Origin: Saposhnikovia divaricata
Lineage: Eukaryota; Streptophyta; Magnoliopsida; Apiales; Apiaceae
DNA: 64,000 bases
NCBI GenBank assembly: GCA_036435485.1
Contig: CM071600.1
Span: 115,932,046 to 115,996,045 of the forward strand
Direction: 5' to 3'
Position numbers and translations under genes: made by a program. Of this stretch, positions 10,803-22,627 are shown piece by piece (within the stretch, counting starts at the first letter, position 1; each line of letters opens with the position of its first letter). A model generated the notes under the pieces. That model ran no database searches and had not been told where the DNA came from. It saw only the letters and a program-made list of their open reading frames with translations.

Positions 10803-11103
10803 TACTCCCTCCGTCCCGGTTTAAGTGAGTCACTTTGACCTTCCGGAGATTAAGAAAAAGTAGTAAAAAAGAGTAAAGTTGGTTGAAAAACGGATAAAGT
10901 GGTGGACCTATCAATATTTAATAATATATTTGAGATAGTGGAGGAAGTTAGTGGGTGTAATAGTGTTTATTTAATAAAAAAGTGGAGAAGTAGTGGGTGT
11001 AATAGTGAAAAGTAGTGTTCAAAAATAGTAAACATATTATGTTCATTTTTTTGGGACGTTCCAAAAAGGAAAGAGGTTCACGTAAAATGGGACGGAGGGA
11101 GTA
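10803..11103. mobile_element. Stowaway (Tc1/mariner) MITE, about 300 bp
   Basis: The ends are TACTCCCTCCGTCCC and GGGACGGAGGGAGTA, perfectly inverted, with TA at both borders as the target duplication. No coding capacity. This is the standard plant Stowaway terminus. The element lies about 430 bp downstream of the MYB stop. Confidence 0.92.
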
Positions 11104-11699
11104 AAAGTTAAAATAACTACTGATCGAAAAGAAGATGCATTATGATTGAGAAGAAGGGCAATCCCTGTCAGTGGAGTTCACTTTAAAGGATACGAAAGAA
11201 AAATGCAATAAAACTAATGGTGCGAATGAATGACAAAGCACAGCACCCTGCCAGTTCACTAGGTGTCGTGGCTAAATGGGATTGGATGGAAATTAGCCGA
11301 CTGCCACACCATGCAAGATGGAGTATTTATTCAAAGAGTAGTGTTTTATTCCAAAATATTTACCAAATTTTTTATCAAATGATGTGGCATGACATTTGAC
11401 AAAATTTGATTCATGGACGCATATGAATATACGAGAGGTCATGTTTTATTAATAAAATGTTATCAAATATACTTATGACACCTCAAAATTTGGAAAAAAA
11501 TTTGGGAAAAATTTTGGAATCTTTGACATTTTTCTTACTGAAATAATGGGCACGACTCGCTTTTTGTTTCGCATCCTCTCAATTTGGCAAGTTGACTCAC
11601 CACCTTTGCCTTTGCTGTGGAGCCTGACTCTGCATTCCAATAATTCAACTAGGCTTACTGGTTCAGTCACAATTTCCACAAACAGATTATTTATTTCGC
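11104..11699. other. Spacer, no feature recognised
   Basis: Open frames on either strand (for example 11217-11399 plus and 11473-11679 minus) have no recognisable motifs and are not supported as genes. Confidence 0.3.
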
Positions 11700-12121
11700 A
11701 TTGTTTTATTTAATAAATATAATTAAATATAGGATTAACTAAAAATACAAAATTTGTGATTATTTATCTTACATTGTTGCATTTAATAAATATAATTGAG
11801 GACCCGTTTGGAAAATCTTATTTCTCAGAAATAAGTTACTTATTCTGTAAAAAGTACTTAAATATGTATTTTTTTCTGAAATAAGTAACTTATTTTTGCA
11901 AGATAACGAATGTTAAACTCGCAATACATATTTTTTTCTAAAAAAAGTATGTAAATATTTTGGAATAAGTAGCTTATAAGTTATAATTAAGAGTTGCCAA
12001 ACAGGCATTAAATATAGTACTAAGTAAAAATACAAAATTTGTAATTATTTATTTTACATTGTTTCATTTAATAAATATAATTAAATATAGTACTAACTAA
12101 AAATACAAAATTTGTGATTAT
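11700..12121. repeat. Three-unit AT-rich minisatellite of about 73 bp, interrupted by a MITE
   Basis: Each unit has the order CATTG-TTTAATAAATATAATTAAATATAG-ACTAAAAATACAAAATTTG. Units start near 11700, 11773 and 12058. The middle unit is split at ATAATT by the MITE at 11798-12006. The intact units act as an internal empty-site control for that insertion. Confidence 0.7.
11798..12006. mobile_element. 209-bp MITE, second copy, with ATT target duplication
   Basis: Ends CCCGTTTGG and GCCAAACAGG resemble the copy at 7630-7846, and ATT flanks it on both sides (11795-11797 and 12007-12009). The interior has AATAAGTTACTTATT-type repeats. Comparing the split minisatellite unit with the intact units shows that exactly 3 bp were duplicated. 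Confidence 0.7.
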
Positions 12122-13671
12122 TCAACTCACACGCATAAAAAAGTTGATCCTTGTTATACATACTAATTAAAAGTTGATCTCTCATAAGTTATTATACATA
12201 CTTACCTAAGGAAAATGCTATTTTCGAAGCAGTTTTTTAATTTCCAAAACTACATGTATCGCATGTTCCTCTTAAATACACGATTTGTAACATATTCTAG
12301 TACAATATGATATGAATGCTTTGAAAATAAAAAAAAAAAGTTTTAAAAATAACATTTTTCTTAATTGATCATATACAAAATAACTTGAAATGTTGATTTT
12401 TTCGATGCAAATATTAATATTTTCTGAAAGTTGTAGCTTAAAATTAGTAGAAATTAATCAATTTTAAAGAAAGTCAATAGTTGATCGAGACTAAACTTTA
12501 ATTTGTTATTCTCTAAATTTCATAAGGGATTCAAAATGGTTGTGAATTTATCTTTAAAAGGTTAATTAAGGACCACAAATTTCATGGATTTTTCCTTTGA
12601 TGTAAACAACATTATATAATTAAAAATATCTTAAAGCATTAGATTCAAATTGTAATCATGCCGAAGAATATAGCACCTTTTTGTTGTGGTTGCACTAGTG
12701 TACTTAAAAGTGGTTTAGCAAAAAAAATAGTGATGTAGACAAATTATTAAAAATAAGAAAATTATAATATATTTTTGTTCTCTTTTATCATTTTTGAAAA
12801 GCTGGAATACTTAGCTTATCATACTACAAGATGGGATGTAAATGCAGAGCATAATTTGTATTGCTAGACAATTTTTCTGAAAATTCAAAATGTTGGTTAA
12901 AACTTTCTTGAATTAATTATAATATCCTAAAGTTGCTAAAAGGGAAAAAAAAAATCTTACTGTAATTGATTAAATTACTCGAGTCTGTTGGAATGGAATG
13001 GATACACAGTGTTGTTGATGCAAATGGATAAGAGTTGGCATTCCACAAACAATGCAAATGCTTTCACTTTCTGTACTCTTATTGTTTTTTACTTCCACTC
13101 TTCCGGCGAATTGTTTTTGATACACATTTTAAGGTTCCAATAAAATATAATTCTATAATTTATTTTCAAATTTTTTCTCTAAAGAAAAATTTTATATTTA
13201 AATTTTTATTTAAAAAAAAATTAAAAAAAAATTATGAAATTATATTTTGTAAGAAACTTAAAATATGTATTAAACAATGCTGAAAACATGTAAATAAATG
13301 AATGTGACTAATGAAATAATATACTTTTGTAGTCCTAGTGCATGGCTGCTATTCACGTTCTCATCGCCAAAAGCTTATTATTGGCCACTTATACATCACT
13401 TGCATGCATAACTGCTTAGGCCACAACTTTAGCAATTAAAGTTTCAAAGCATTCTAAACAGTGGCAGAACTAAAAAAAAGATAAGAGTAACTTTTCAACT
13501 CAGTCTCCACTAAACTATAAAAATTAGTTCCGGCTGAAATTTGTTAGTTGAAATTATCGAAGTCCCTACTAATTATTAGTCGAAATCTTTTCTTTTGAAT
13601 AGGTAGCCATAGGTTTATGGCTCAAGACTAAATTATGCAACAAAAACAAAATTTAAGCATTTTAATTTGCT
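12122..13671. other. AT-rich intergenic stretch
   Basis: No convincing gene, RNA or mobile element. The frame at 13035-13283 is phenylalanine/lysine-rich low-complexity sequence and is not supported. Confidence 0.3.
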
Positions 13672-13960
13672 TTGTTCGATCAGACTACTGAGCTCACACT
13701 CTGTCAATATTTCTTCCCCTTCTTCCTTGCCCAAACAAATTTATACCTAGAGTTGCATGGACTGTACATCCACGAATGTTGAAGTTTTTCGTTTATTAAA
13801 ATTTGGAGGTAGTCGAACAACAATTAAGGTAAAAAGAAATGAAAATTAAAATCAAAATATTCTAACCTTAATTGGAAATGGGCTTGAATTTTCAAAATTT
13901 TGTAATTGTTTGTTTGATGCTAGAAAGTGGAAATTTGCTACTTGTACCCCTTCAGAATTT
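13672..13960 (+). repeat. Dispersed repeat, copy 1 (partner at 52108-52420)
   Basis: About 290 bp align with 52108-52420 in the same orientation, beginning GCTTTGTTCGATC and ending near GCTAGAAAGTGGAA, with small indels and one extra insert in the partner. No terminal repeats are obvious and no protein is recognised. The frame 13910-14143 runs out of the repeat but shows no known domain. Confidence 0.65.
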
Positions 13961-14119
13961 TCTTGTAATAAGATGCAGCTGGTTTCATTCAATCTCGAAG
14001 CTGCTAATTGTCTTGTTCGGAACTACCCTGATTACAAATTTTTTAATAAATTTGATTACTGCTCAAATATTAGGAACCTGAACCGCTCCGGTTCAGCTCC
14101 CATTGTAAAATATGTTAAA

Positions 14120-14320
14120 GGTAGGGCTATCAAAAAAATTTGATATCAGACCGAAAAATTTGATATCGAATCTGAAAAAAATGGATAATATCCGTATTCG
14201 AAAGAAAACGGATATTATTCGTATCCGAAAATAGCGAATACGGATATAGGCACATCCGTATTCGAAATATTCGATATCCGAAAATTTATATATATATATA
14301 TATATATTTATTTACTTTTT
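14120..14320. repeat. Short-period repeat of GATATCCGAA-type units plus AT microsatellite
   Basis: The block alternates forms of GGATATCCGTATTCGAAA on both strands (for example near 14180, 14215 and 14250) and ends in a (TA)n run at 14288-14308. It is strongly self-complementary. Confidence 0.55.
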
Positions 14321-14339
14321 AGAATATATAATTGATAAT

Positions 14340-15780
14340 TAATAATTTAATATTTATAATTACGCAAATCACCCTTCTGTACTTGTGTAACAAATTTGAT
14401 ACTTAGTAAGCTTCTATATTTCTACACGAAATATTGTTACAAAAATTTATCTCGATATTTCAGCAAATTGTTTTAAATATTATAGAATCGTACTAAATTA
14501 TGAATTAACGAATGTACACAAATTGAAATATATTATTAAAGAATTTATGCTATGACACATAACATAAATTAAATTTATTGAAATATATGAGAAAAATTAG
14601 ATATTATCTAATATAAAATTTATTAAAAGTTCTAAAAACTTATCTACAGAAAGAGTACATAATTTTATTTTCTTATTTTCACAAGGCCAATCGAACTTTT
14701 GGTAGATTGGAACTCTTTGATTAACATACTTAAATCTTCTTTCAAAATTCATTCATTTCAAAAATCGGGGCTTAATTGGTAGTCTTTGCAAGATTAGGTA
14801 AACTGGTTGCACAATTTTTACCGATTTATGGCCAACTTACTGTTAGTTTTTAAAAAATCAGCCGATTTCAATAACAAACTTCTTCATGGATTGAGCATAG
14901 CATCTGTAACAATATGTAACAAATTTGTTATGCAAATACAGTCATTTCAATAGATATCATAATATACGAATAGTACTAACAATAGATATCATAATACGTC
15001 ATTTCAGGAACATAAAATGTTTATAACGTAAAAACAAAAATCATATCTACTGTTCAAATTCGCACAAATGCGAATTTGCCTATGGATAAAATTATACATA
15101 ATATAAAATTCAATCACTATGTACAAGTGTTACGAATTTGATAAGTATTTCTAATATATACTTATGACTGATTTTAAAGAAATTTCCCTTATATAAATAT
15201 GGTCTATTATATATAAAATTTGAATTAAAAGTGAAATGATTTAAAATTACGTGAATCACCCTTTTGTACATGTGGAACAAAGTTGTTAATAATTTGTGAT
15301 TTTTATACTTAAATGTCTTTAAAATAGGCAATCATATTTTTTTAGATCAAATTATCTACTTAAGGTAAAAATACTTTCACTTAGGAAAATTTGCTATCAA
15401 TATAATTATAAATAATATAAAAATCATTAACCATGTATCAAGGTTACAAATTTGATAAGTATTTATCATATTCACTTATGACTGACTTTAAAGAAATTTG
15501 GCTGATACGAATATGGTATGTGGTAAATATTATGAATTAGAAATGAAATGATTCAGCATTACGCGAATCAACCAAGAGTACGTGTTTAACAAATTTGATA
15601 ATAATTTCGAATTTTTATAATTCTAAATAATTTACTCATCAATCACCCTTCTGTACATGTGTAACAAATTTGATAGTTATTTTTATTTTTTATAATTACT
15701 ATCATTAAAATATGCCATCATATACAACAAATAATCTACTAAAACTAAGAATAATTTAACTTTGTTTAGAAAATCTGTAA
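14340..15780. repeat. Degenerate tandem repeat, period about 311 bp
   Basis: The segment from about 15092 repeats from about 15403, both with the order TTTGATAAGTATTT, ACTTATGACTGA-TTTAAAGAAATTT, AATATGGT, GAAATGAT, ATTACG-GAATCA, TGTAACAAATTTGATA. Partial units containing AATCACCCTTCTGTAC and TGTGTAACAAATTTGATA also occur near 14361 and 15640. No coding potential. It may be a decayed satellite or the body of an unrecognised element. Confidence 0.55.
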
Positions 15781-16623
15781 AAATCAATTTACTCTCGAAT
15801 ATAATTTTCGCTTTTAATTTTGTATTTATTTTTGTAAGTTTGTGTTATTGTTAGAAAAGCATTTCCAGTTGGTCAAGCAAGTTGCATTTTAGGTCATAAT
15901 GTAATTTTGTAGATGTAACAGGTGTCTAAACCCTATTGTTTCTTACACGTGGTCCTGTAGACATCGTAACTATTTTCAACTATTTTCTTGTAAGAGGTGA
16001 CTACCCTACTTTTCAAGTATTTTCGAACTGATACTGCAGTACTGAAGAAAGCACTGTTACAAACACTTGGTTACTGTCAGTCATTGTTCATTTAATATAT
16101 CTGAACACAACCACTTTGGGATAAATACACGCATGACAGTGTACAGAAATGGCCTAACATCTTTCACTCTTTTAGTTATTCTCGGTGACACATGTAAGCC
16201 TTTTCCACACATTGCACAGTACAATACTAGAGTAGGAGTAGTAATATTCACTGACACAAAAACATTTTCACAAGCAACCTCTCATTGAATAAAACAGTAC
16301 AACCCATTTAAATATTGCTCATTCTCCATGTTGACATATTGGATGCACTACATGCACATGAAAATATCAAATTATCCGTTGAAAATATAATTTCCCAGTC
16401 AGATATAAATTGAGATCAATTACATAGATGTTCCTAGAATTTCTTCGAATTTCAATTTAACATATATCAGTAAATTCATCAACCAATTACATATGAAAAC
16501 AATATATTATCAACAGTTATTTACACGGTTGCTATTTACTTGAAAAGAAAATGACTTGGTTCTAGATCTACTCTATATTCTATTAAAATATATCAACATA
16601 TCAACTAAAGACCAGAATCAACA
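15781..16623. other. Spacer before the RPA-like gene
   Basis: No feature recognised. The open frame at 16067-16288 has no recognisable domain. Confidence 0.3.
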
Positions 16624-17744
16624 ATGGAGTAACAACAGTTATGCGAGCTCGAAGTGCAACCTCGAAACAACTGGAAAATCAAGATAAGAGTAGCACGAAA
16701 ATGGACTGATTTCAAAGCACACAGTGAAGAAAACAATGGTATACATCTGGTGTTCATCGATGAGGGTGTAAGTACAAGAACTTAGCTATTTTCAAGGATT
16801 TCATTTAACATATACTGTATTCTTTTGTTTTTAAGTTTCCAGTAGGTGTTACCTAACAACAAAATGACTTCTCTTTTTTCTAAATAGCACCACCGTATGC
16901 ATGCTTGGATTCGAAAGGCTTTTGTACATCATTTGGATGAAGCTTTTGTGTGTGGCAAAGTGTACTTCGTTGAGAACTTTATTGTTGCTCCGTTCACAGA
17001 TAAGTACAAATGTTTTGAAGCTGATAAACATATTATCCTCACAAATATGACTAATGTAACACAAATTGCTGCGAGTTATTCTACTATCCCTGAGAATGTG
17101 TTTCAATTTACTAATCTAAGACATTTCAACGGAGCTATAGAGCAAGATAATCATTTGCTAGGTAATCACTATTGTTATAGTCTCTTCTGAAATTTCGAAG
17201 ATCAAAATCACTTATTCTAATTATTATACGAAAATCTAGATATTGTTGGAATTGTTGATGATGTGAAAACATTGCAAGTTGTGAAAAACAAATTCAGTAA
17301 AGACCATTGCTTTATCGGGTTTTCTGTAACAGACCTAATGTAAGTTTTTCCTTTGTCCTGGAAATGTACTACAATGCTACTGAACTTTGAAATTCTTAAT
17401 CAACCAATTTCAATTAACTTCCTTATTGATATGTTTAGTCACACTGTTCCGGTCTACTTTTGGGATGATGTTGCTAAAGCTTTCGAGATTCAGTTTAATG
17501 AAGCTGATGAGAGGCCTGTTATCATTATTGTTTCCAATTGCAAGATGCTCCGTAACAATTTCAATGGTAAAACTTGGCTCAGAGATGTGGTAGCAACAAC
17601 ATTCGATTTAAATGCCAATTGTTGCAGGGTTGATAACCTCAGAAGAAGGTAACCAATCTTAACTACTTGCTGTTGCTGTCAACTACTCTTTTCATCTAAC
17701 TTAAACTTATGCTTAACAGGTTCAGAAAGATTCATGGAATTTGA
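16624..17744 (+). pseudogene. RPA70-like OB-fold protein (DUF223 type), probably broken at the start
   Basis: Five exons can be joined in frame with GT-AG borders: 16624-16767, 16888-17161, 17241-17339, 17439-17648, 17720-17744. They encode features of plant replication protein A 70-kDa-like/DUF223 proteins: WKIKIRVARKWTDF, then GIHLVFIDEG, RMHAWIRKAFV, the second OB-fold around DIVGIVDDVKTLQVV, and PVYFWDDVAKAF with VIIIVSNCKML. RPA binds single-stranded DNA; reduced copies are common in plant genomes and within Helitrons. If the ATG at 16624 is the start, codon 3 is TAA, and no other in-frame ATG exists before the conserved part, so the copy is either a pseudogene or has an unseen first exon. 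It lacks the zinc ribbon of full RPA70. No Helitron end was found at its borders. Confidence 0.7.
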
Positions 17745-18923
17745 TGCAAGATTCACCAGCAAATGCAAAAGCAATGGAAACAAAAGCGTTGCTAAAAATG
17801 AACTATCGTCCATTCCATTCAATATGTAATTCACCGTGACCAATTCCACTAATCTCTATTTATGTATTTTTAACTTTCGTTTTGTTCAAACTTGGAAAAA
17901 AATTTGTTCCATGTAAAATTTGAAGACTACGAATTGTGCCATTGTTTGCACACTATTATTATAACAAGGGTTTTAGTAATTGTTCAAATTTAATTAACTA
18001 TTTCATCCTTCTCAAAACATGTAAACAAAATATATCGAACATTTTTCTAATTAAGATAAATACGAGTGAACAATTATAAATATGAATTTACAAAATTCAC
18101 AATTGATTTCAATGTAATTTAAATATATCAAAATATCACACCAAATGACTTGCAACATGCATTAGAAGGAAGATACACATCTAAAATCTATTTAAACATT
18201 CATTTCAATTCCCCATTCCATTTTTCTAAATTCCTAACTGATAGTTGTGGATGTTCATATATACTCAGGCTCATGAACCAATGAACCAATAAAAATATTC
18301 TCTCCCCCCTAGAGCCTACTCATATGAGCTACCTACAAAATAGTGCAATGCAGGACAACAAGACATCAAGTTGATAGAAAGCAAACATTAAATGAAATCT
18401 CAACTACAACAATCTTAGTAACACTTCCACTATCTTCAACATTGGAGTAGCTTCTAATTATCAAACCCAAGACGTAACACACACATGTACATATACAACA
18501 TTTAGATATATACATTTTCAATATATAACAAATACGTACAATACCATTGAATAGTATGTTTCTATTCCGTATATAACATAATTTACATTGATATGTGTTC
18601 GCTTGTGGAATGTCATAACCCATCCAACAAGTCTCAATATCTCTCTCCATATATTTCATTGTCCTGCTTACACTTCATTGTTAGAACGAAATGTCTTTCA
18701 ACATTTACACTCCATTAACAAAACTAAATGGTTCAAAAATCAAATGGAATATTAGGGTTCGGACTCAAGCTGTATGGAAAGGCATAACCCGTGAAACAAA
18801 AGAGTTTCGCGACATAAATATGATTTATTTCACTTTTATGATTAATTAAAAGAATTTAAATACTGTCGCAAATTAAATTTGGACATTGTCACCACGATCA
18901 ACAACTATATTCTACTGGAGCCT
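17745..18923. other. Intergenic, no feature recognised
   Basis: AT-rich. The minus-strand frame at 18366-18659 is open but has no recognisable domain and is not supported. Confidence 0.3.
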
Positions 18924-19079
18924 GGATCCTCTGTCCCCTGCACAAAAAAAGTGCCCCTGGCGGGGCCCCTTTATTAAAAAATATTTTTTAATTATTTTTT
19001 AATACAGGGGCCCGCCAGGGGCACTCTTTTTGTACAGGGAACATAGACGGGAACACGAATAAGGGGACAGAGGATCCTC
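18924..19079. mobile_element. Foldback (palindromic) element
   Basis: The ends GGATCCTCTGTCCCCT and AGGGGACAGAGGATCC are perfectly inverted (16 bp). Inside, a second long inverted pair built on AGTGCCCCTGGCGGG-CCCCT flanks a short AT-rich loop of ATTAAAAAATA type. The whole could fold into a hairpin with arms of roughly 60-70 bases. GC content jumps against the AT-rich surroundings. It has no coding capacity. Class is unknown; foldback or MITE fits. Confidence 0.75.
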
Positions 19080-19609
19080 ACCCATTCTACCGCTATGTTT
19101 TTAAACTTATATAATCTGATAGTTCTTGCCTACACCTCATAATTAATAACCGAAAGAACATATAATTAATTAACAAAATAAAATGGAGACCAAAATTTAA
19201 GAAACTGCACGATCATCATGGCCAGTATCTGGAGTCATGGATCAAAGATGGACAATTTGTTTTCTAATTGTATGGCGAAGTCACTCAAACAATATGTTGT
19301 TCAAAAATGAAAAAAGTGGTCAGAGGGCACAATCTAAACTAATGTGGAATATATAGATCATCTGCATCTTATTAGTTACAACTATAGTTATTGAAATATT
19401 TTAACAATCCAAGCAGATCGATGAAGGCAATTTCAGTCTGAAGGCAACTACAATGGGTACTGATCTGTGGTGCAGTTTTTTTTTTTTTTTTTTTGTTCTT
19501 TTTCTGTTTTCTTTAAGTAAACACACTCACACAACTATCTCGTTCACTTCCGGCATTTAAGTATAGCATTTAACATGAACCCAAAAAAAAATTACGTACT
19601 CAAGAAAAT
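19080..19609. other. Spacer downstream of the DUF616 gene
   Basis: Would hold the 3' UTR and terminator of the minus-strand gene. A run of about 20 T lies at 19479-19494. Nothing else is recognised. Confidence 0.35.
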
Positions 19610-22161
19610 TCAGTCGTGGGATTCACCCCACATCCTTAAAAGATATCCTTGGCACTTGTTGAAACTACCGTTGTTGCTAAACATGTTGGAAAAGGCTGTA
19701 TTGCTATTGCTTTTATCTCCAGACCTATCACCGCTAACTCTAACATTATTAAGATTGTGCCTGTACTCAGATGCCACTTGCTCAAAGACTTCGACATCAA
19801 ACATGTTGAGCTTCAGTTTTGGCTTCATAAAATCTCTCACAAATGCAAAAGGCAGTTGATCTCTTGGATTAAAAGCCTCTAATTCATTGAATAAAAGACA
19901 TGAAAATAGGTTGCTAGCAACTCCATGCCTCCTCAAGATTAATGCACTATCCGGTACATCTGCACAAAACAAGAGAAAAGCAATAATAACAACACAGAAA
20001 TCATGCAATGATGTGGACAAGGCATGATGCACCATATAGAGCTCGTACTAACTGTATGGAAACTCATACTTGGTGTGCTAAGTAGTTTTGTACCTGTATG
20101 TAAAACCAATCATGACACTGACCCAATCTTTAGGATCATTTTAATGCGAGAGTTTTGTTCACTTGTTACGTTAATTTTTTTTTTTTTAAGTTGTGACAAA
20201 CTTGCACTCTATTATTCATTAGCCTTGAAGATTGTCACGACATATTTATAGCCACATGATCAACTTTTTAAGGCGTGTGCTAATTGTTTAAACTTAATTT
20301 GTGAATAAAATACCTGAAGGGTAAGGGAGTTTCTTTGAAGACCAGGGTTCCAGTCCGTTCTCACAATACGATTCCATTTGCATCCTTAAGTTATTAATGT
20401 TCCCCCATTTCTTCCACCTAGCAGTCGCCATAGCTTCCTCCATCGTATGAACAAAAAACGGATGTCTAGACATAGCCATATCTGCATCTGCCTTGATAAT
20501 CAGAGTATGAATCAACAATAATGGATCAACTGCTAGCTGCATTTTTGCATCCACCCAAATGCTAAATTTTGAGTTTGCGAAAAGTCTATGAACTAAGTAC
20601 TTGGGTATCACCCCATTCATAGCTGCATTTTCGTATAAATGTTCACTAGAGACTTTTACTATCCTCCATGCCCCAATTTTATGTTTTTTTGTTAGTCTAG
20701 AAACCATTTTGTGATAATATAGCCCGTTTAGAGTTACTTCGTCTATGAACATGAAGAAACAAACATTGTCTAGGGTTTTTGATCCGAGTCCTCTAGGCTG
20801 CCGGATTTTGTCATGGTCGTTGAATATAGCTGAGACTACTACCACTCCACCACAGGCTTGCATGGCAATCCAATCTGAAATTATCATAAAACCACAAATA
20901 AATAAATAAAATCAAAATTATTATATCAGATCAATAAACACATCCATAATCATTCTTAAATTTCATTGAAATCACAAAAAAAATAAATTATTGTGTTCTA
21001 AAAAAGTTTAGTTGAGCTAAGCAATGAATTACTTTCATACCATCAGAATTCAGTTTAATCGGAACCAACAGAACCAGCTCAGGGCACCGGTGCAATTGGA
21101 GAAAAATGCTAGAAGAAGAAAATTTTAGATTTTTTGGTAAACTAATGGAAAATGTTTTTTGATTTGAAATTAAAGTGAGTTTAGAGTTATTTTGTTCAAA
21201 AAGTTTTTTTTTTTTTTTTTGGAAAAGTGTTTTCTGGAATTAATTGTCCAATAATGATATTTTGGATTATTCCAATGCCTGTGTCCCTGGGGATTGCCAA
21301 TACAGGCATACAGCTTTCATATGTTCCACCAACCACATATAATATATTCACATGCCAAAAGCAAAAACCAACAAAAAATCTAAGCATCTGATAACAAATA
21401 TAGAAAACAATAAAAGAAAAGAATAAACACCGCAGAACTAACCTGAAAAACTGACTGCAAATTTCTTAAAGAAACCGCATGGAATATTCACATCCTTATT
21501 TTCATGATCGAAATAAGAATATCTCTTCCTGGCACTAAAATTTCCACCAAAACTATCTGCATTTTCCTTCAAATACTTCACAGCCTTCGATCTCAATGCC
21601 TTAGAATTCTTTGAAAATTCTTGAATTTCTCTCAAAACCATCCAATAATCTGACAAGCAATAGAACCTCGTAAATGAAAGGAAATACATTTAAAACAAAA
21701 TTCTTGTGTAGATACATTTAAGGTCGCACTCTGATAAGAACAATTTTAACGTGTGATCATTTGCACATATTCTACCCTTCTTGAATGCATTGTAATGCAA
21801 ATCTTTAAAATTAAAAACTATCGACTCATACATAAGTGTGACTGAGAACTGTTCTCACATGAGCGCGAGCTTAAATATAATTATGTACAAATATTTTACC
21901 GGAGAAGAAAACAGGGGAATTGCAAGATGAGTGAAGAGTGGGAACGGCATGTTTGTGTTGTCCATAAGAAGAAGGGTAAGTAAAGAGAGGATATTGAATT
22001 GGTTCAAAAGGAGACGATCTTAAAATGCATTTGGTGGAAGAAAGATTTACATAAAGAGCTAAAAACAGAGTTGTGAAGAGATAGGATAGAGAAAAACAGA
22101 GGAGTTTGGATTGGAAGAGAAGTGGCTTCGTAAACTTCGCCTTAGCAGTTGCCATTCCCAT
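19610..22161 (-). CDS. DUF616 (TOD1/MUCI70-like) glycosyltransferase
   Basis: Four exons on the minus strand, 22161-21900, 21649-21443, 20874-20314 and 19959-19610, join at phase-1 GT-AG introns to 459 residues. The N-terminus has a short basic segment followed by a hydrophobic anchor (about residues 20-41, LLCFSLSYLFTTLFLALYV), as in type II Golgi proteins. The DUF616 body has PCGFFKKFAVSFSDW, ACGGVVVVSAIFNDHD, QPRGLGSKTLDNVCFFMFID, IGAWRIVKV, a GVIPKYLVHRLF segment, the SIWVDAKMQL acidic motif likely to hold the sugar nucleotide/metal, and FNELEAFNPRDQLPFAFV near the C-terminus. Arabidopsis relatives include MUCI70 (pectin synthesis in mucilage) and TOD1. The last 45 residues are Ser/Asn-rich and may vary. 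All frames are intact. Substrate cannot be inferred. Confidence 0.9.
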
Positions 22162-22439
22162 AATAATAGAAACAGAGACTCTACTACTTTTATCCCTTTT
22201 CTTTTACATATTTTCAGAACAAGATTTAATAAACGAAAAGTTAGATTCTAAAAAATATTATCGTAATTATTTATTTTAATTATTACTTTAAAATATATAT
22301 GTGTATATAAAAATATTACATAAAAATAATTTTTAAACTTTCATTTAGTAGAAAAAGTGAAATTTATCTAATGATGTAAATCTTTTTTCGATTTTTATAC
22401 AATTTTTTTATATATAATATATATGTTTAATAAAGATAC
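22162..22439. other. Presumed promoter region of the DUF616 gene
   Basis: AT-rich upstream region; no single TATA box stands out. Repetitive Helitron sequence begins soon after, limiting the native promoter to roughly 280 bases. Confidence 0.35.
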
Positions 22440-22627
22440 GCTGTTGGTGGTATTAGAACCTTAAACATATTAGAGTATTTTAAATATTAGAACAGATTAA
22501 TCTTTTATTATTAGATCCAACGATTCTCATTTATTTGTCTTAAAATCTAAGGATTATTATTTAGTATATCAAATTTAGCGTACCAAAAAGCCAATTAAAT
22601 AGAGGCTAGTTTGTTTATGATAGTATA
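22440..22627 (-). mobile_element. Helitron 5'-end fragment (family A)
   Basis: On the minus strand this matches the 5' part of the adjacent Helitron A (23285-23491): TATACTATCATAAACAAACT, then GGTACGCTAAATTTG and CAATTTAAGATAAAT-like blocks in the same order. Helitron A appears to have inserted at or next to its 5' end. Confidence 0.5.

Noticed and set aside
13035..13283. Plus-strand ORF of 82 codons
   Set aside because: Mostly Lys and Phe from A/T runs.
18366..18659. Minus-strand ORF of 97 codons with many cysteines
   Set aside because: The cysteines do not form a spaced pattern, and no homology or splice context is seen.
19575..19859. Plus-strand ORFs opposite the last DUF616 exon
   Set aside because: Antisense shadows of a well-supported exon.
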